A DNA stretch of 64,000 bases, from positions 62,001 through 126,000 of the forward strand of contig NZ_AP025730.1 of the NCBI RefSeq assembly GCF_023734135.1. The letters are read 5' to 3'. Source of the stretch: Sphaerotilus microaerophilus. Lineage in GTDB: Bacteria; Pseudomonadota; Gammaproteobacteria; Burkholderiales; Burkholderiaceae_C. Made by a program: the position numbers and the translations under genes. The notes under the pieces are model-generated. The model did not search any database and was not told the origin of the DNA. It saw only the letters and a program-made list of their open reading frames with translations. This document shows, one piece after another, positions 54,819 to 64,000 of this stretch; within the stretch, counting starts at the first letter, position 1, and every line of letters starts with the position of its first letter.

Positions 54819-55277
54819 ATGCCCCACGTCCTGCGCAACCCCCACGGTCAGATCGACAGCGTGCACCGCGAGCCGGTGCCCGGCGCCCAATGGCTGCCCC
54901 CCGACCACCCGGACCTGCAGCAGCTGCTGGGTGACAGCCCCGCCGAGGCGGGCTTCGCCAGCCTGGATGCCGGACTGATCCGCGTGCTGGAGGACCTGGT
55001 CGACGTGCTGGTGGCGCGCAACGTCATCAACATCACCGACCTGCCGGCTGAGGCGCAGCACAAGCTGTTCGCGCGCAAGAACTTCCGCGATCGCTTCCAA
55101 CGCAATGCGCTGCAGCTGTTCGCCGCACCCGAGGACCTGCTGGCGGGCGCGCCCGCCCCCGCTGCTGGCGCTGGTGGGCCCGACCTCCAGTGGCTGGCTG
55201 CGGTGGCGGCCTCCGGACTGCTGGCTCCAGCCGCCGGGCAAGACCCTGCGCGGCCAGCGGGCGACGCGTCGGTGTAA
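54819..55277 (+). CDS. Conserved hypothetical protein with low-complexity tail
   Basis: A 152-residue protein. Residues 1-105 look conserved, starting [19 protein letters not shown] and holding an alpha-helical part [28 protein letters not shown]; then an Ala/Pro/Gly tail. Similar proteins in Burkholderiales are sometimes labelled tryptophan synthase beta-like, but no PLP motif is seen here, so I do not use that. It lies after the ccsB terminator and before msrP. Confidence 0.75.
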   Translation: MPHVLRNPHGQIDSVHREPVPGAQWLPPDHPDLQQLLGDSPAEAGFASLDAGLIRVLEDLVDVLVARNVINITDLPAEAQHKLFARKNFRDRFQRNALQLFAAPEDLLAGAPAPAAGAGGPDLQWLAAVAASGLLAPAAGQDPARPAGDASV

Positions 55278-55372
55278 CCATCCGGCCCCGTGCCGCGTAT
55301 GGGGTGACAGGTTGCTGCACTTCGGTGCACGCCATCCCGGCCACGATCGGCCGGACCGACCTGGAGACCCCC

Positions 55373-56377
55373 ATGCCCCTGATTCGCCGCGCCCCGCAGG
55401 ACACCGGTTTCAACCACCCGGTGCCCAGCGAGATCACCTCGCCCGCCCTCTATGCCCGCCGTCGCGAGTGGCTGCAGCGCGCCGGGGCCGGCAGTGCCGC
55501 GTTGGCGCTGCCCTGGCTGGCCGGCACTGCCCGGGCCCAGTCTGCCTCCCCCCCAGGCCGGCTGCCCGCCCTGCCGGCCCAGCGCAGCACGGTCGCCGGG
55601 GCGTTGGTGATGGAGCGGCCCACCGCCTACGACGACGTCACCGGCTACAACAACTTCTACGAATTCGGGCCGGACAAGGCCGCTCCCGCGCGCCACGCGG
55701 GTCGGCTGAAGACGCGCCCGTGGACGGTCGTGGTGGAAGGCGAGGTGCGCAAGCCGGGCACCTATGACCTCGATGCCCTGCTCAAGCTGGCGCCGATGGA
55801 AGAGCGCATCTACCGGCTGCGCTGCGTGGAGGGCTGGTCGATGGTGATCCCCTGGATCGGCTGGTCGCTGGCCCACCTGATCCGCCGCGTCGAGCCCACC
55901 GGCAACGCGAAGTACATCGAGTTCAGCACCCTGGCCGATCCGCAACAGATGCCGCAGGTATCAGGCCGCCTGCTGGAATGGCCCTACACGGACGGCCTGC
56001 GCCTGGACGAGGCGATGCACCCGCTCACGCTGCTGGCCTTCGGCCTGTACGGCGAGATCCTGCCGAACCAGAACGGCGCACCGCTGCGGCTGGTGGTGCC
56101 CTGGAAGTACGGTTTCAAGGGCCCGAAGTCGATCGTGCGCATCCGCTTCGTCGAGCGCCAACCGGTCAGCACCTGGATGCGCTCGTCACCGGGCGAGTAC
56201 GGCTTCTACGCCAACGTCAACCCCAACGTCGACCACCCGCGCTGGAGCCAGGCCAGCGAGCGCCGCATCGGCGAGGACGGCCTGTTCACCCGCAAGCGGG
56301 CCACGCTGATGTTCAACGGCTACGAGGCCCAGGTCGGCTCGCTCTACGCAGGCATGGACCTGCAGCGCCATTTCTGA
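55373..56377 (+). CDS. msrP: Protein-methionine-sulfoxide reductase catalytic subunit MsrP (YedY)
   Basis: A 334-residue molybdopterin enzyme that reduces methionine sulfoxide in periplasmic proteins. The Tat leader is [20 protein letters not shown] with twin arginines near residues 29-31. Cys151 in [14 protein letters not shown] is the molybdenum ligand, and the conserved ends [16 protein letters not shown] and [17 protein letters not shown] are present. ATG 55373 is chosen by the Tat leader. A short hairpin with a TTCG loop (TGCAC/GTGCA) lies at 55316-55329 upstream. msrQ follows 11 bases after. Confidence 0.94.
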   Translation: MPLIRRAPQDTGFNHPVPSEITSPALYARRREWLQRAGAGSAALALPWLAGTARAQSASPPGRLPALPAQRSTVAGALVMERPTAYDDVTGYNNFYEFGPDKAAPARHAGRLKTRPWTVVVEGEVRKPGTYDLDALLKLAPMEERIYRLRCVEGWSMVIPWIGWSLAHLIRRVEPTGNAKYIEFSTLADPQQMPQVSGRLLEWPYTDGLRLDEAMHPLTLLAFGLYGEILPNQNGAPLRLVVPWKYGFKGPKSIVRIRFVERQPVSTWMRSSPGEYGFYANVNPNVDHPRWSQASERRIGEDGLFTRKRATLMFNGYEAQVGSLYAGMDLQRHF

Positions 56378-56388
56378 ACGGGGATCCC

Positions 56389-57069
56389 ATGACGGGAAGA
56401 CCCCTGGCGCAGCGGCCCGCGGCGCTGGCGCTCAATCGTGCGGCAGCTCATCCACTCGCCAAGCCGCTGCTGTTCCTGCTCTGCCTCGGCCCGCTGGCCG
56501 GCTGGATCTGGGCCGGCAGCCAGGGTGGGCTGGGTGCCAATCCGGCCGAGACGCTGCTGCGCGGCACCGGCCTGTGGACGCTGCGCTTCCTCTGCCTCGT
56601 GCTGGCAGTCACGCCGCTGCGCGTCTGGGCCGGGCTGGTGGCCCTGGCACGCTGGCGGCGCCTGCTCGGGCTGGTGGCATTCTTCTACGCGCTGCTGCAT
56701 TTCCTGGCCTACGCCTGGCTGGACATGGGGTTCGATCCCGCCGCCGTGGCCCGCGACCTGGGCAAGCGGCCCTTTGCGCTGGTCGGCTTCGTGGCCTTCG
56801 TCGGCCTGTTGCCGCTGGCCGCCACCTCGTGGAACGGCGCCATCCGCTGGCTGGGTGCGGCACGCTGGCGGGCGCTGCACAGGCTGGTCTATGGCATCGC
56901 GATGCTGGGCCTGCTGCACTTCGTGTGGATGCGCGCCTCGAAGAACCGCGCCAGCGAAGCGGCGGTGTACGCCCTCATCCTCGGGGTGCTGTTCGTGGCG
57001 CGCTGGCTGCACGCACACCGCACGAAGTCACGCCCGAGTGGTCGCCAGCCCACGTCCCCCCCGAAATGA
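56389..57069 (+). CDS. msrQ: Heme-binding membrane subunit MsrQ (YedZ)
   Basis: A 226-residue membrane protein with six predicted helices that passes electrons from quinol to MsrP. The ferric reductase-like region shows FYALLHFLAYAWLDMGF and WRALHRLVYGIAMLGLLHFVWM with heme histidines. It is directly downstream of msrP and likely co-transcribed. The first 20 residues are a polar leader. Confidence 0.93.
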   Translation: MTGRPLAQRPAALALNRAAAHPLAKPLLFLLCLGPLAGWIWAGSQGGLGANPAETLLRGTGLWTLRFLCLVLAVTPLRVWAGLVALARWRRLLGLVAFFYALLHFLAYAWLDMGFDPAAVARDLGKRPFALVGFVAFVGLLPLAATSWNGAIRWLGAARWRALHRLVYGIAMLGLLHFVWMRASKNRASEAAVYALILGVLFVARWLHAHRTKSRPSGRQPTSPPK

Positions 57070-57180
57070 GGAGAGTCACTCGTCGGTCGCCCACCTAGGA
57101 TGGCTTCACAAGTACAAAACACAGGTGGGGGTCAGATGATCAGACAGGGCGATCGCGATGTTTCAGGGAGGAGCGCCTTC

Positions 57181-57660
57181 ATGATGGACATGCGTTTGCG
57201 GCCGGAATGGCCGCAGCGCATGGCCCAGGCCCGGGCCACCGGGGACCTGGCGAGCCTGGCCGAGTTGTCCCTGCAGGCCGCGCGCGGTGCGCGTGAAGCC
57301 GATGACCCGCAGGAAGCCCGCTGGCACCTGCAACGCGCCGATCTGGCGCTCACACACAGCCACCCGGACGAGCAAGGCATCCGCCTGCTTGCCGACCTGG
57401 TGGAGGAATCCGTGGCCCTGGCCAGCCACTGGGCGGCGCTGGCCGAGCTGGGCGAGGCCCGCCGGCAGCGTGAGCTGACCCGCGATCGCTGCTTCGTCGC
57501 CATCCGCCACACCCTGTCCACCGGCACCGGTCCGGTGCGTGTGGCCGGCTTGCTGCGCCTGGCCGACCTGCTCGACGCATTGGGGGATGGCTGCGATGCC
57601 GACTCCTTGCGTGAACGTGCCTTTGCCGGGCTGTCGGCCCTGCCGCTGGGCGGCGGCTGA
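57181..57660 (+). CDS. Helical protein of unknown function
   Basis: A 159-residue mostly helical, TPR-like protein without signal peptide. It contains ARATGDLASLAELSLQAARGAR and WAALAELGEARRQRELTRDR. The start at 57181 is set by AGGGAGGAG 7-15 bases before; ATGs at 57100 and 57136 lack such a site. No family is recognised. It stands alone between msrQ and yitT. Confidence 0.7.
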   Translation: MMDMRLRPEWPQRMAQARATGDLASLAELSLQAARGAREADDPQEARWHLQRADLALTHSHPDEQGIRLLADLVEESVALASHWAALAELGEARRQRELTRDRCFVAIRHTLSTGTGPVRVAGLLRLADLLDALGDGCDADSLRERAFAGLSALPLGGG

Positions 57661-57726
57661 CCAGCTCGGCGGCATTCCGGCGCCGCGCCGCGAGACAATG
57701 CGCGTCCCGCCACCGGCCCGAACCGG

Positions 57727-58383
57727 ATGACCACCGCACCGCCTCACCCTGCCCCCGCACCGACCCCCGTCCGGCCCGCCGACGACAGCCTCCTGCGCCA
57801 CAGCCTGCTCGAAGATGCCCAGGCCCTCGTCACCGGCACGTTGCTGATCGCCCTGGCGGTGGCGATGTACCGCCACGCGGGGCTGCTGTCGGGCGGCACC
57901 TCGGGGCTGGCCTTCCTGGGCCACTACGCCAGCGGTGCGCGCTTTGGCGTCTGGTTCTTCCTGCTCAACCTGCCGTTCTACTGGCTCGCCTGGCGGCGCA
58001 TGGGCCGGGCCTTCACCTTCAAGACCTTCGCTGCGGTGGGCCTGTTGTCACTGGAGGTGGAGCTGCTGCCGCAGTGGATCGGGTTCGAACACCTCGCGCC
58101 GCTCTACGCCTCGGTGATGGGCGGCATGCTGATGGGCACCGGCTTCCTGATCCTGTTCCGCCACCGCGCCAGCCTGGGCGGCGTCGGCATCCTGGCGCTG
58201 GTGCTGCAGGAGGAGCGCGGCTGGCGTGCCGGCCATGTGCAGATGGCCGTCGACGCCGTGATCGTCACGGCCGCGCTGTTCATCGTGCCCTGGCCGCAGG
58301 TGCTCATCTCGATTGGCGGTGCCGTGGCGCTCAACATGGTGCTGGCGGTCAACCACCGCCCGGGGCGTTACGTGGCGCAGTGA
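57727..58383 (+). CDS. YitT-family membrane protein
   Basis: A 218-residue membrane protein of the YitT/UPF0750 family with five or six helices. LSGGTSGLAFLGHYASG is the family's first helix loop and LLNLPFYWLAWRRMG follows; MGTGFLILFRHRASLGGVGILAL is also typical. The usual C-terminal DUF2179 domain is absent, as in short relatives. Function unknown. lipB lies 30 bases downstream. Confidence 0.87.
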   Translation: MTTAPPHPAPAPTPVRPADDSLLRHSLLEDAQALVTGTLLIALAVAMYRHAGLLSGGTSGLAFLGHYASGARFGVWFFLLNLPFYWLAWRRMGRAFTFKTFAAVGLLSLEVELLPQWIGFEHLAPLYASVMGGMLMGTGFLILFRHRASLGGVGILALVLQEERGWRAGHVQMAVDAVIVTAALFIVPWPQVLISIGGAVALNMVLAVNHRPGRYVAQ

Positions 58384-58413
58384 GCGCGGCATGATGCGCG
58401 TCCGACTCCGTTC

Positions 58414-59130
58414 ATGATCCAACCCATGACCGACTCCGCACCGCCCTCGCTTCCCGGCGCTCCGCTGCTGCGCCGCCTTGGCCGCGTCGCCTACGAACCC
58501 ACCTACGCGGCGATGCGCAGTCTCACCGAGGCGCGCACCGCCGACACGCCCGACGAGCTGTGGCTGTGCGAGCACGACCCGGTGTTCACCCAGGGCCTGG
58601 CCGGCCGTGCCGAGCACGTGCTGCTGGCCGGCGACATCCCGGTGGTGCAGAGCAACCGCGGCGGCCAGGTGACTTACCACGGGCCGGGCCAGGTGGTGGC
58701 CTACCCGCTGATCGACCTGCAGCGCCTGGGCATCTACGTCAAGGAGCACGTCTACCGCATCGAGCAGGCGGTGCTGCGCACGCTCGACGGCTTCGGCGTC
58801 ACCGGCCACCGCGTCACCGGCGCGCCGGGCATCTACGTGCGGCTGGACGACCCCTTCTCGCACGCCGCGCTGACCGGCCCGGCCGACCCGCGCGACCCCT
58901 TCCGCGGCCTGGGCAAGGTGGCGGCGCTGGGCGTCAAGATCACCCGCGGTTGCAGTTACCACGGCGTGGCGCTGAACGTGGCGATGGACCTGTCGCCCTA
59001 CCAGCGCATCAACCCCTGCGGCTACGCCGGCCTCCAGACGGTCGACTTGGCTACACTGGGTGTTTCCGTCTCCTGGGACGAGGCTGCCGAGCGCCTGGGC
59101 CACCACCTGCTGGCGCTGTACAGCCGCTGA
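58414..59130 (+). CDS. lipB: Octanoyl-ACP: protein octanoyltransferase LipB
   Basis: LipB moves octanoyl groups from acyl carrier protein to lipoyl domains. The 238-residue protein shows [20 protein letters not shown], the catalytic Lys in [20 protein letters not shown] and Cys in INPCGYAG. The ATG at 58414 or the one at 58426 may be the start. An extra loop of about 20 residues after [11 protein letters not shown] is longer than in E. coli. lipA follows in the same direction, 72 bases away. Confidence 0.94.
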   Translation: MIQPMTDSAPPSLPGAPLLRRLGRVAYEPTYAAMRSLTEARTADTPDELWLCEHDPVFTQGLAGRAEHVLLAGDIPVVQSNRGGQVTYHGPGQVVAYPLIDLQRLGIYVKEHVYRIEQAVLRTLDGFGVTGHRVTGAPGIYVRLDDPFSHAALTGPADPRDPFRGLGKVAALGVKITRGCSYHGVALNVAMDLSPYQRINPCGYAGLQTVDLATLGVSVSWDEAAERLGHHLLALYSR

Positions 59131-59202
59131 GCAGCCTCCAGGACCGTCGGCCCCGCATCGGCCGCCCCCTCCGTCCGGTCCGTTCGACCCGCCCGATCCG
59201 CC

Positions 59203-60186
59203 ATGTCCGAATCCCCTGCCGTTCCAGCCACGCCGGCCTACGACCCCACCGCCAAGCAGAAGGCCGAGGCCAAGACCTCGCGCATCCCGATCAAGATCGT
59301 GCCGGCCGAGGTGCTGAAGAAGCCCGACTGGATCCGCGTCAAGGCGGGCAGCCCGACCACGCGCTTCTACGAGATCAAGCAGATCCTGCGCGAACACAAG
59401 CTGCACACGGTCTGCGAGGAGGCGAGCTGCCCGAACATCGGCGAGTGCTTCGGCCACGGCACCGCCACCTTCATGATCATGGGCGACAAGTGCACCCGCC
59501 GCTGCCCCTTCTGCGACGTGGGCCACGGCCGCCCGGATCCGCTGGACGTCAGTGAGCCGGCCAACCTGGCCAAGACCATCGCCGCGCTCAAGCTGAAGTA
59601 CGTGGTGATCACCAGCGTGGACCGCGACGACCTGCGCGATGGCGGCGCCGGCCACTACGTCGACTGCATCCGCGAGACGCGTGCCGCCTCGCCCGCCACC
59701 CGCATCGAGGTGCTGGTGCCGGACTTCCGCGGCCGCCTCGAGAAGGCCCTGGCCATCCTGAAGGAAGCGCCGCCGGACGTGATGAACCACAACATGGAGA
59801 CGGTGCCACGCCTGTACAAGGAGGCCCGTCCCGGCGCGGACTACGCCTTCAGCCTGAACCTGCTCAAGCGCTTCAAGGCAGAGGTGCCGGGCGTCCCGAC
59901 CAAGAGCGGCCTGATGGTCGGCCTGGGCGAGACCGATGAGGAGATCCTCGATGTCATGCGCGACATGCGCGCGCACGACATCGACATGCTCACCATCGGC
60001 CAGTACCTCGCGCCCAGCGGGCACCACCTGCCGGTGCGCCGCTACGTGCACCCGGACACCTTCAAGATGTTCGAGCGCGAGGCCGCGGCCATGGGATTCA
60101 CCCATGCCGCCGTCGGTGCGCTGGTGCGATCCAGCTACCACGCCGACCAGCAGGCCCACCAGGCGGGCGTGGCCGATGCGGTCTGA
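59203..60186 (+). CDS. lipA: Lipoyl synthase LipA
   Basis: A 327-residue radical-SAM enzyme that inserts sulfur into octanoylated proteins made by LipB. The auxiliary cluster cysteines are Cys71, Cys76 and Cys82 ([12 protein letters not shown]), and the radical-SAM cluster cysteines are Cys97, Cys101 and Cys104 (CTRRCPFC). GYTTAHLL-like and [10 protein letters not shown] features close the protein, the last containing the conserved RSSYHA serine. Confidence 0.96.
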   Translation: MSESPAVPATPAYDPTAKQKAEAKTSRIPIKIVPAEVLKKPDWIRVKAGSPTTRFYEIKQILREHKLHTVCEEASCPNIGECFGHGTATFMIMGDKCTRRCPFCDVGHGRPDPLDVSEPANLAKTIAALKLKYVVITSVDRDDLRDGGAGHYVDCIRETRAASPATRIEVLVPDFRGRLEKALAILKEAPPDVMNHNMETVPRLYKEARPGADYAFSLNLLKRFKAEVPGVPTKSGLMVGLGETDEEILDVMRDMRAHDIDMLTIGQYLAPSGHHLPVRRYVHPDTFKMFEREAAAMGFTHAAVGALVRSSYHADQQAHQAGVADAV

Positions 60187-60279
60187 GCCGGGCGACCTGA
60201 ACTGAAACTGCGCGTATCCTCGGTCGTCGCCCACCGGGCTCGAACCGTTGGCTCTGCTGCCACTTTCAGGAGTCCTGAG

Positions 60280-61035
60280 ATGAACTTGCCCGCCCGCCCC
60301 GCCGCTGCGACTGCGACTGCCCTGCCCGAGGACGAGCGCCTGTTGGCGCAGGCGCGCCGCCGCTGCCTGCACGTGCTGGCCGGCACCTTCGGTGCCGGTT
60401 GCCTGCCTGCGGCCTGGGCCCTGGACCTGAGCGATGCCGATGCCACCAGCGGCCTGCGAGCTGCCCTGGAGCGCGGCGCGGCGGCGGCGGTCAGTCTGCT
60501 GGGCAAGGAGGATGGCTTCCTCGGCAATCCGGCGGTGCGCATCCCCCTGCCCGATGCGATGGCCAAGGCCGCCAAGTTCCTGCGCCGCCTCGGCCAGGGC
60601 AAGCGCGTCGATGAGCTGGAGACCTCGATGAACCGCGCCGCCGAAGCCGCCGTGCCGGAGGCCAAGCCGCTGCTGGTCGACGCGGTCAAGGCGATGAGCG
60701 TGCAGGACGCCAAGCAGATCCTCAAGGGCGGCGAGACCTCGGTGACCGACTTCTTCGCCGGCAAGACCCGCGAGCCGCTGGGCGTGAAATTCCTGCCCAT
60801 CATCACCACCGCCACCGAGAAGGTCGGCATGGTGGCCAAGTACAACGCCGTTGCTTCCAAGGCCAGCGGGCTCGGGCTGGTCTCGGCCGAGAACGCCAAC
60901 CTGCAGCAGTACGTCACCGGCAAGTCGCTCGACGGCCTCTACAAGATGATCGGCGAGGAAGAGAAGAAGATCCGCCACGACCCGGTCGCCACCGGCAGCG
61001 CGATCCTCAAGAGCGTGTTCGGGGCGCTGAAATGA
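60280..61035 (+). CDS. DUF4197 protein with signal-like N terminus
   Basis: A 251-residue DUF4197 protein. The domain starts at LSDADATSGLRAALERGAAAAVSLLGKEDGFLGN and includes FLRRLGQGKRVDELETSMNRAAEAAVPEAKPLLVDAVKAMSVQDAKQILKGG. Its start may carry an N-terminal signal (AGTFGAGCLPAAWALD), preceded by a 30-residue polar leader. AGGAG lies at 60268-60272, seven bases before ATG 60280. No function is known. A terminator-like hairpin follows at 61070. Confidence 0.85.
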   Translation: MNLPARPAAATATALPEDERLLAQARRRCLHVLAGTFGAGCLPAAWALDLSDADATSGLRAALERGAAAAVSLLGKEDGFLGNPAVRIPLPDAMAKAAKFLRRLGQGKRVDELETSMNRAAEAAVPEAKPLLVDAVKAMSVQDAKQILKGGETSVTDFFAGKTREPLGVKFLPIITTATEKVGMVAKYNAVASKASGLGLVSAENANLQQYVTGKSLDGLYKMIGEEEKKIRHDPVATGSAILKSVFGALK

Positions 61036-61069
61036 CGCCGGCCGGGGTGCGTCCGGCCCGCCATGAAGA

Positions 61070-61090
61070 AAGGGCCGCATTGCGGCCCTT
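61070..61090 (-). terminator. Terminator between convergent genes
   Basis: A nine-pair stem (61070-61078 with 61082-61090) with an ATT loop is followed on the minus strand by TTTCTT-like sequence, and it lies just past the stop of the BamE-like gene. On the plus strand the T-run is poor, so the main use is likely for the minus strand. Confidence 0.65.
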
Positions 61091-61111
61091 GTCACGTCAG
61101 CGCAGCAAGGC

Positions 61112-61636
61112 TCACCGATAGCCGCTCTCGTTGGCGTTGTGGATGACCCAGATGAGGTTGCCGCCGGTGAAGTTGCCCAGCGAGCCCCCGGCGAAGATCA
61201 GCCGGCCCTGGCCCTTGTAGACCATTTCGAAGCGGTGCCGGTCGGCACCGAAATAGAACGGGATCCAGGCCTTACCGGTGATGTAGGCACCCGAGTCGGT
61301 CGGCTGGCCGGCGATGTCGGTCACCTGCTTCATGCTCATGCCGATCTGCAGCCGGGGGAATTTGCTGCCGGGCGCAGGCTTGCCGGTGATCTCGCCCTCC
61401 CATTCACCCAGACCCTTGACCTTCTGGCCGCTACCGGCTTCCACCTTGCTGGAGTCGACCACCTCGCCGCGCTCATTCATGCCGGCAGGGACCTTGGCCG
61501 TCGCGCCTGCCGCTGCGGTCGAGCCGCCATCGGACTTCGACGAACCCATCCCCATCGAGCCACAGCCCGTAGCCAGTACCGCCGCGGACAGCAGCACGCC
61601 CCAGGTGACGCTGCGCGCCGTCTTGTTGTCTTGCAT
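61112..61636 (-). CDS. BamE/SmpA-like lipoprotein
   Basis: A 174-residue predicted lipoprotein with a lipobox ending ATGC at about residue 25, then a Ser/Gly-rich spacer and a BamE-like domain. The domain includes PRLQIGMSMKQVTDIAGQPTDSGAYITGKAWIPFYFGADRHRFEMVYKGQGRLIF, the usual BamE fold. AAGGAAGG precedes ATG 61636. Its function is uncertain; it differs from canonical BamE in length and in its linker. A TlpA-like gene lies 183 bases upstream on the same strand. Confidence 0.82.
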   Translation of the reverse strand: MQDNKTARSVTWGVLLSAAVLATGCGSMGMGSSKSDGGSTAAAGATAKVPAGMNERGEVVDSSKVEAGSGQKVKGLGEWEGEITGKPAPGSKFPRLQIGMSMKQVTDIAGQPTDSGAYITGKAWIPFYFGADRHRFEMVYKGQGRLIFAGGSLGNFTGGNLIWVIHNANESGYR

Positions 61637-61819
61637 CGTGGATCCTTCCTTGGTCGAACGCCCGGGCGGCACGATGCTCGCCCGCAGCAACAGCGATCCT
61701 CGCACAGCCCCTGAGCGACAGATGGTGCCCAAAGGGTCACCCGGCCACTGTTCGGCAGATTGCCGCGTTCCGCCGGCCCAGCACCGGGGCGCCGCGGTCA
61801 AACCGCCACAGTCGCCGGT

Positions 61820-62320
61820 TCAGGCCTTGACCAGCAGCTCCTCCAGCAGCGCATGCAGCTGCTGGAAGTCCGGCTCGCCGACGTAGCGCTTGACGATGCG
61901 GCCCTGCTTGTCGACCACGAAGGTGGTCGGCGTGATCTGCACCTGGCCGAACTGCTTGGCGATCTCGCCGCTGCGGTCGTGCGTCACCTGGAAGGGCAGC
62001 TGGCGCGACTGCACGTAGTTGGCCACGTAGGCCGGCACGTCGTAGTTCATCGCCACCGACAGGGTCTCGAAGCCGCGGCCCTGGAACTTTCGGTGCGTCT
62101 CGACCAGCGCTGGCATCTCCTTCATGCAGGTGGTGCAGCTGGTGGCCCAGAAGTTGACCAGCACGACCTTGCCCTTCAAGCCATCGGTGCTGCGCGTGCT
62201 GCCATCAAGCAGCGTGTAGGCCACCGTCGGCGCGGTCTCGCGCCCGCCCAGGGCGAAGAAGGCGGCGATGCCTCCCCCAGCAAGAACGATGGCGAGCAGG
62301 GCGATGCGGGCGAACTTCAT
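61820..62320 (-). CDS. TlpA-like membrane-anchored thiol-disulfide oxidoreductase
   Basis: A 166-residue thioredoxin-fold protein with an N-terminal membrane anchor (residues 5-25). The active site is [13 protein letters not shown], with Cys62 and Cys65, and the cis-proline region is [10 protein letters not shown]. Proteins of this kind reduce periplasmic disulfides, including cytochrome c apoproteins. It is 236 bases from gatB, divergent from it. Confidence 0.9.
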   Translation of the reverse strand: MKFARIALLAIVLAGGGIAAFFALGGRETAPTVAYTLLDGSTRSTDGLKGKVVLVNFWATSCTTCMKEMPALVETHRKFQGRGFETLSVAMNYDVPAYVANYVQSRQLPFQVTHDRSGEIAKQFGQVQITPTTFVVDKQGRIVKRYVGEPDFQQLHALLEELLVKA

Positions 62321-62555
62321 GGGCGGATCTCGATGGACAGAAGGACCCTGTCAGTGTAGGTCAGCCACCAAGACACCACGGCCGACATCGCCGCAGGCTG
62401 GGCCTCGTCCGGACGCGGCTCCCGACCGGGTGTCCGTCAGTGGAGTGCAATGCCGTAGCATTCCGGTTTGGCTCCGTCGGCGCGCGCTGCGCCCGGACAA
62501 CCCGAACCGCCCTGGGCTCGCGCCTGCCTGCCGGCGGCCTCACCGAGTGTTTTGC

Positions 62556-64000
62556 ATGACCTCCGCCTCCACCGCTGCCGTCCTGGCCTCCGCCACCGCC
62601 ACCTCTCCGGCCCCGCTGCCGGCGCCGCTCGTGCGCGGCTGGGAGGTCGTGATCGGCTTCGAGACCCACGCCCAGCTCTCGACCCATTCCAAGATCTTCT
62701 CCGGCGCCTCGACCGAGTTCGGCGCCGAGCCCAACACCCAGGCCTGCGCGGTGGACCTGGCGCTGCCGGGCACGCTGCCGGTGATCAACCGCGGCGCCGT
62801 GGAGCGGGCGATCCGCTTCGGCCTGGCGGTGGACGCGACGATCGCGCCGATGTCGATCTTTGCGCGCAAGAACTACTTCTACCCCGACCTGCCCAAGGGC
62901 TACCAGATCAGCCAGTATGAGATCCCGGTGGTGCAGGGCGGCGGGGTCGAGTTCTATGTCGACGGGGTCAAGCACCGCATCAACCTGACGCGTGCGCACC
63001 TGGAGGAGGACGCCGGCAAGTCGCTGCACGAGGACTTCCACGGCATGTCGGGCATCGACCTGAACCGTGCCGGCACGCCGCTGCTGGAGATCGTCACCGA
63101 GCCGGAGCTGCGCTCCAGCAAGCAGGCGGTGGAGTACGCCCGCGCGCTGCATACGCTGGTGGTGTGGCTGGGTATCTGCGACGGCAACATGCAGGAGGGC
63201 AGCTTCCGCTGCGACGCGAACGTCTCGGTGCGCCGCCCGGGCCAGCCCTTCGGCACCCGCCGCGAGATCAAGAACCTCAACAGCTTCCGCTTTCTGCAGC
63301 AGGCCATCGACTACGAGGTGAATTGGCAGATCGAGCAGATCGAGGACGGCCTGGCCATCCAGCAGGCCACTGTGCTGTTCGACCCGGACACCGGTGAGAC
63401 CCGCATGATGCGCACCAAGGAAGACGCGCACGACTACCGCTACTTCCCCGACCCCGACCTGCCGCCACTGGTCATCGCCCCCGGCTGGGTCGCCGAGGTG
63501 AGGGCCGCGATGCCCGAACTGCCCGGCGCGCTGGCCGCACGCTTCCAGGCCGAGCACGGCCTGCCGGCCTATGACGCCACGATGATGACCGCCAGCCGTG
63601 CCACGGCGGCGTACTTCCAGGCGGCCACCGGCGCCTGCGGCCAGCCCAAGCTGGTGGCCAACTGGGTGATGGGCGAGATCAGCAAGCGCCTGAACGCCGA
63701 GGGCGGCGACATCGCCAGCGCCCCGGTGTCGCCGCCGACCCTGGCCGCGCTGATCGGCCGCATCCAGGACGGCACCATCTCCAACAACGCCGCGCGCCAG
63801 GTGTTCGACGCGCTGTGGTCCGGCGCCGGCACAGACGTCGATGCCGTCATCGAGGCCAAGGGCCTCAAGCAGATGAACGACAGCGGTGCGCTGGAGGCCA
63901 TCCTTGACGAGGTGCTGGCCGCCAACGCCAAGTCGGTCGAGGAGTTCCGCGCCGGCAAGGAAAAGGCCTTCAACGCCCTGGTCGGCCAGGCCATGAAGGC
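62556..64000 (+). CDS. gatB: Aspartyl/glutamyl-tRNA amidotransferase subunit B, 3' end beyond the window
   Basis: GatB amidates Asp-tRNA(Asn) or Glu-tRNA(Gln). The visible 481 codons include [47 protein letters not shown] and [16 protein letters not shown], and a C-terminal YqeY-like domain begins; the frame is open at 64000. ATG 62556 is the family start after a 28-residue leader of Ala/Thr. GatC and GatA are not next to it on this side: the gene before it is a minus-strand TlpA-like gene. Confidence 0.95.
   Translation, partial: MTSASTAAVLASATATSPAPLPAPLVRGWEVVIGFETHAQLSTHSKIFSGASTEFGAEPNTQACAVDLALPGTLPVINRGAVERAIRFGLAVDATIAPMSIFARKNYFYPDLPKGYQISQYEIPVVQGGGVEFYVDGVKHRINLTRAHLEEDAGKSLHEDFHGMSGIDLNRAGTPLLEIVTEPELRSSKQAVEYARALHTLVVWLGICDGNMQEGSFRCDANVSVRRPGQPFGTRREIKNLNSFRFLQQAIDYEVNWQIEQIEDGLAIQQATVLFDPDTGETRMMRTKEDAHDYRYFPDPDLPPLVIAPGWVAEVRAAMPELPGALAARFQAEHGLPAYDATMMTASRATAAYFQAATGACGQPKLVANWVMGEISKRLNAEGGDIASAPVSPPTLAALIGRIQDGTISNNAARQVFDALWSGAGTDVDAVIEAKGLKQMNDSGALEAILDEVLAANAKSVEEFRAGKEKAFNALVGQAMK

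Noticed and set aside
58048-61095. A 1015-codon minus-strand frame across yitT, lipB, lipA and DUF4197
   Set aside because: The real genes on the plus strand have clear family motifs; the antisense product is His/Arg/Gly-rich and matches nothing.

Overview
The window reads as ordinary chromosome from a very GC-rich betaproteobacterium, most likely Burkholderiales of the Leptothrix/Sphaerotilus/Ideonella/Rubrivivax type (inference). The support is System II cytochrome c maturation (ResB-CcsB) beside a di-heme cytochrome c4, a PilS/PilR pair with AmpD, a Lys/Ala-rich histone H1-like protein, an NCS2 permease, MsrPQ, LipBA and a Mg-type HemB. I saw no rRNA, tRNA, CRISPR array, transposase, integrase or phage gene. 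Coding density is high, and long antisense open frames are composition shadows.

Layout. 0-13 kb: purC end, a helical-repeat protein, cnoX divergent from purE-purK-sua5, an SGNH-fold lipoprotein, a semiSWEET-dacB pair, the translationally coupled tsaB-rimI-udg set, and hemB-corA. 13-17 kb: an intergenic stretch with a strong orphan terminator, a DUF2726 protein, ffh, and a CcsA-like protein. 17-23.5 kb: PP0621-type protein, pilS, pilR, ampD, then a 600-base gap before the histone-like gene and a DUF167 gene. 23.4-32.6 kb (minus strand): PfkB kinase, uracil/xanthine permease with a terminator-like hairpin in front, a 700-base gap, yejBEF-type peptide importer without its binding protein, and a GGDEF-EAL protein. 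32.8-39.8 kb: class II amidotransferase, zinc metallopeptidase, two GNATs, a ribosome-interface-like protein, a TerB-like protein, NhaR-like regulator, small membrane protein and TerC. 39.8-44.4 kb: Fe3+-type ABC importer whose binding-protein gene carries an in-frame amber codon. 44.5-64 kb: OmpA-like lipoprotein, FAD reductase, DksA/TraR, patatin/BamA fusion, engB, cytochrome c4, resB-ccsB, msrPQ, yitT, lipB-lipA, DUF4197, BamE-like lipoprotein, TlpA-like protein and gatB (runs off the end).

Functionally this is housekeeping: purine synthesis (PurC, PurE, PurK), t6A tRNA modification (Sua5, TsaB), cytochrome c assembly, lipoylation (LipB to LipA), periplasmic methionine sulfoxide repair (MsrPQ), cell wall recycling (DacB, AmpD) and twitching-type two-component control. 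I found no multi-gene system that looks wholly new. The most unusual signals are an SGNH-fold lipoprotein with all three catalytic residues replaced, the amber-split iron-binding protein with an immediate ATG after the stop, an orphan terminator that may close a small RNA, and the structured region between yejF and the NCS2 permease.
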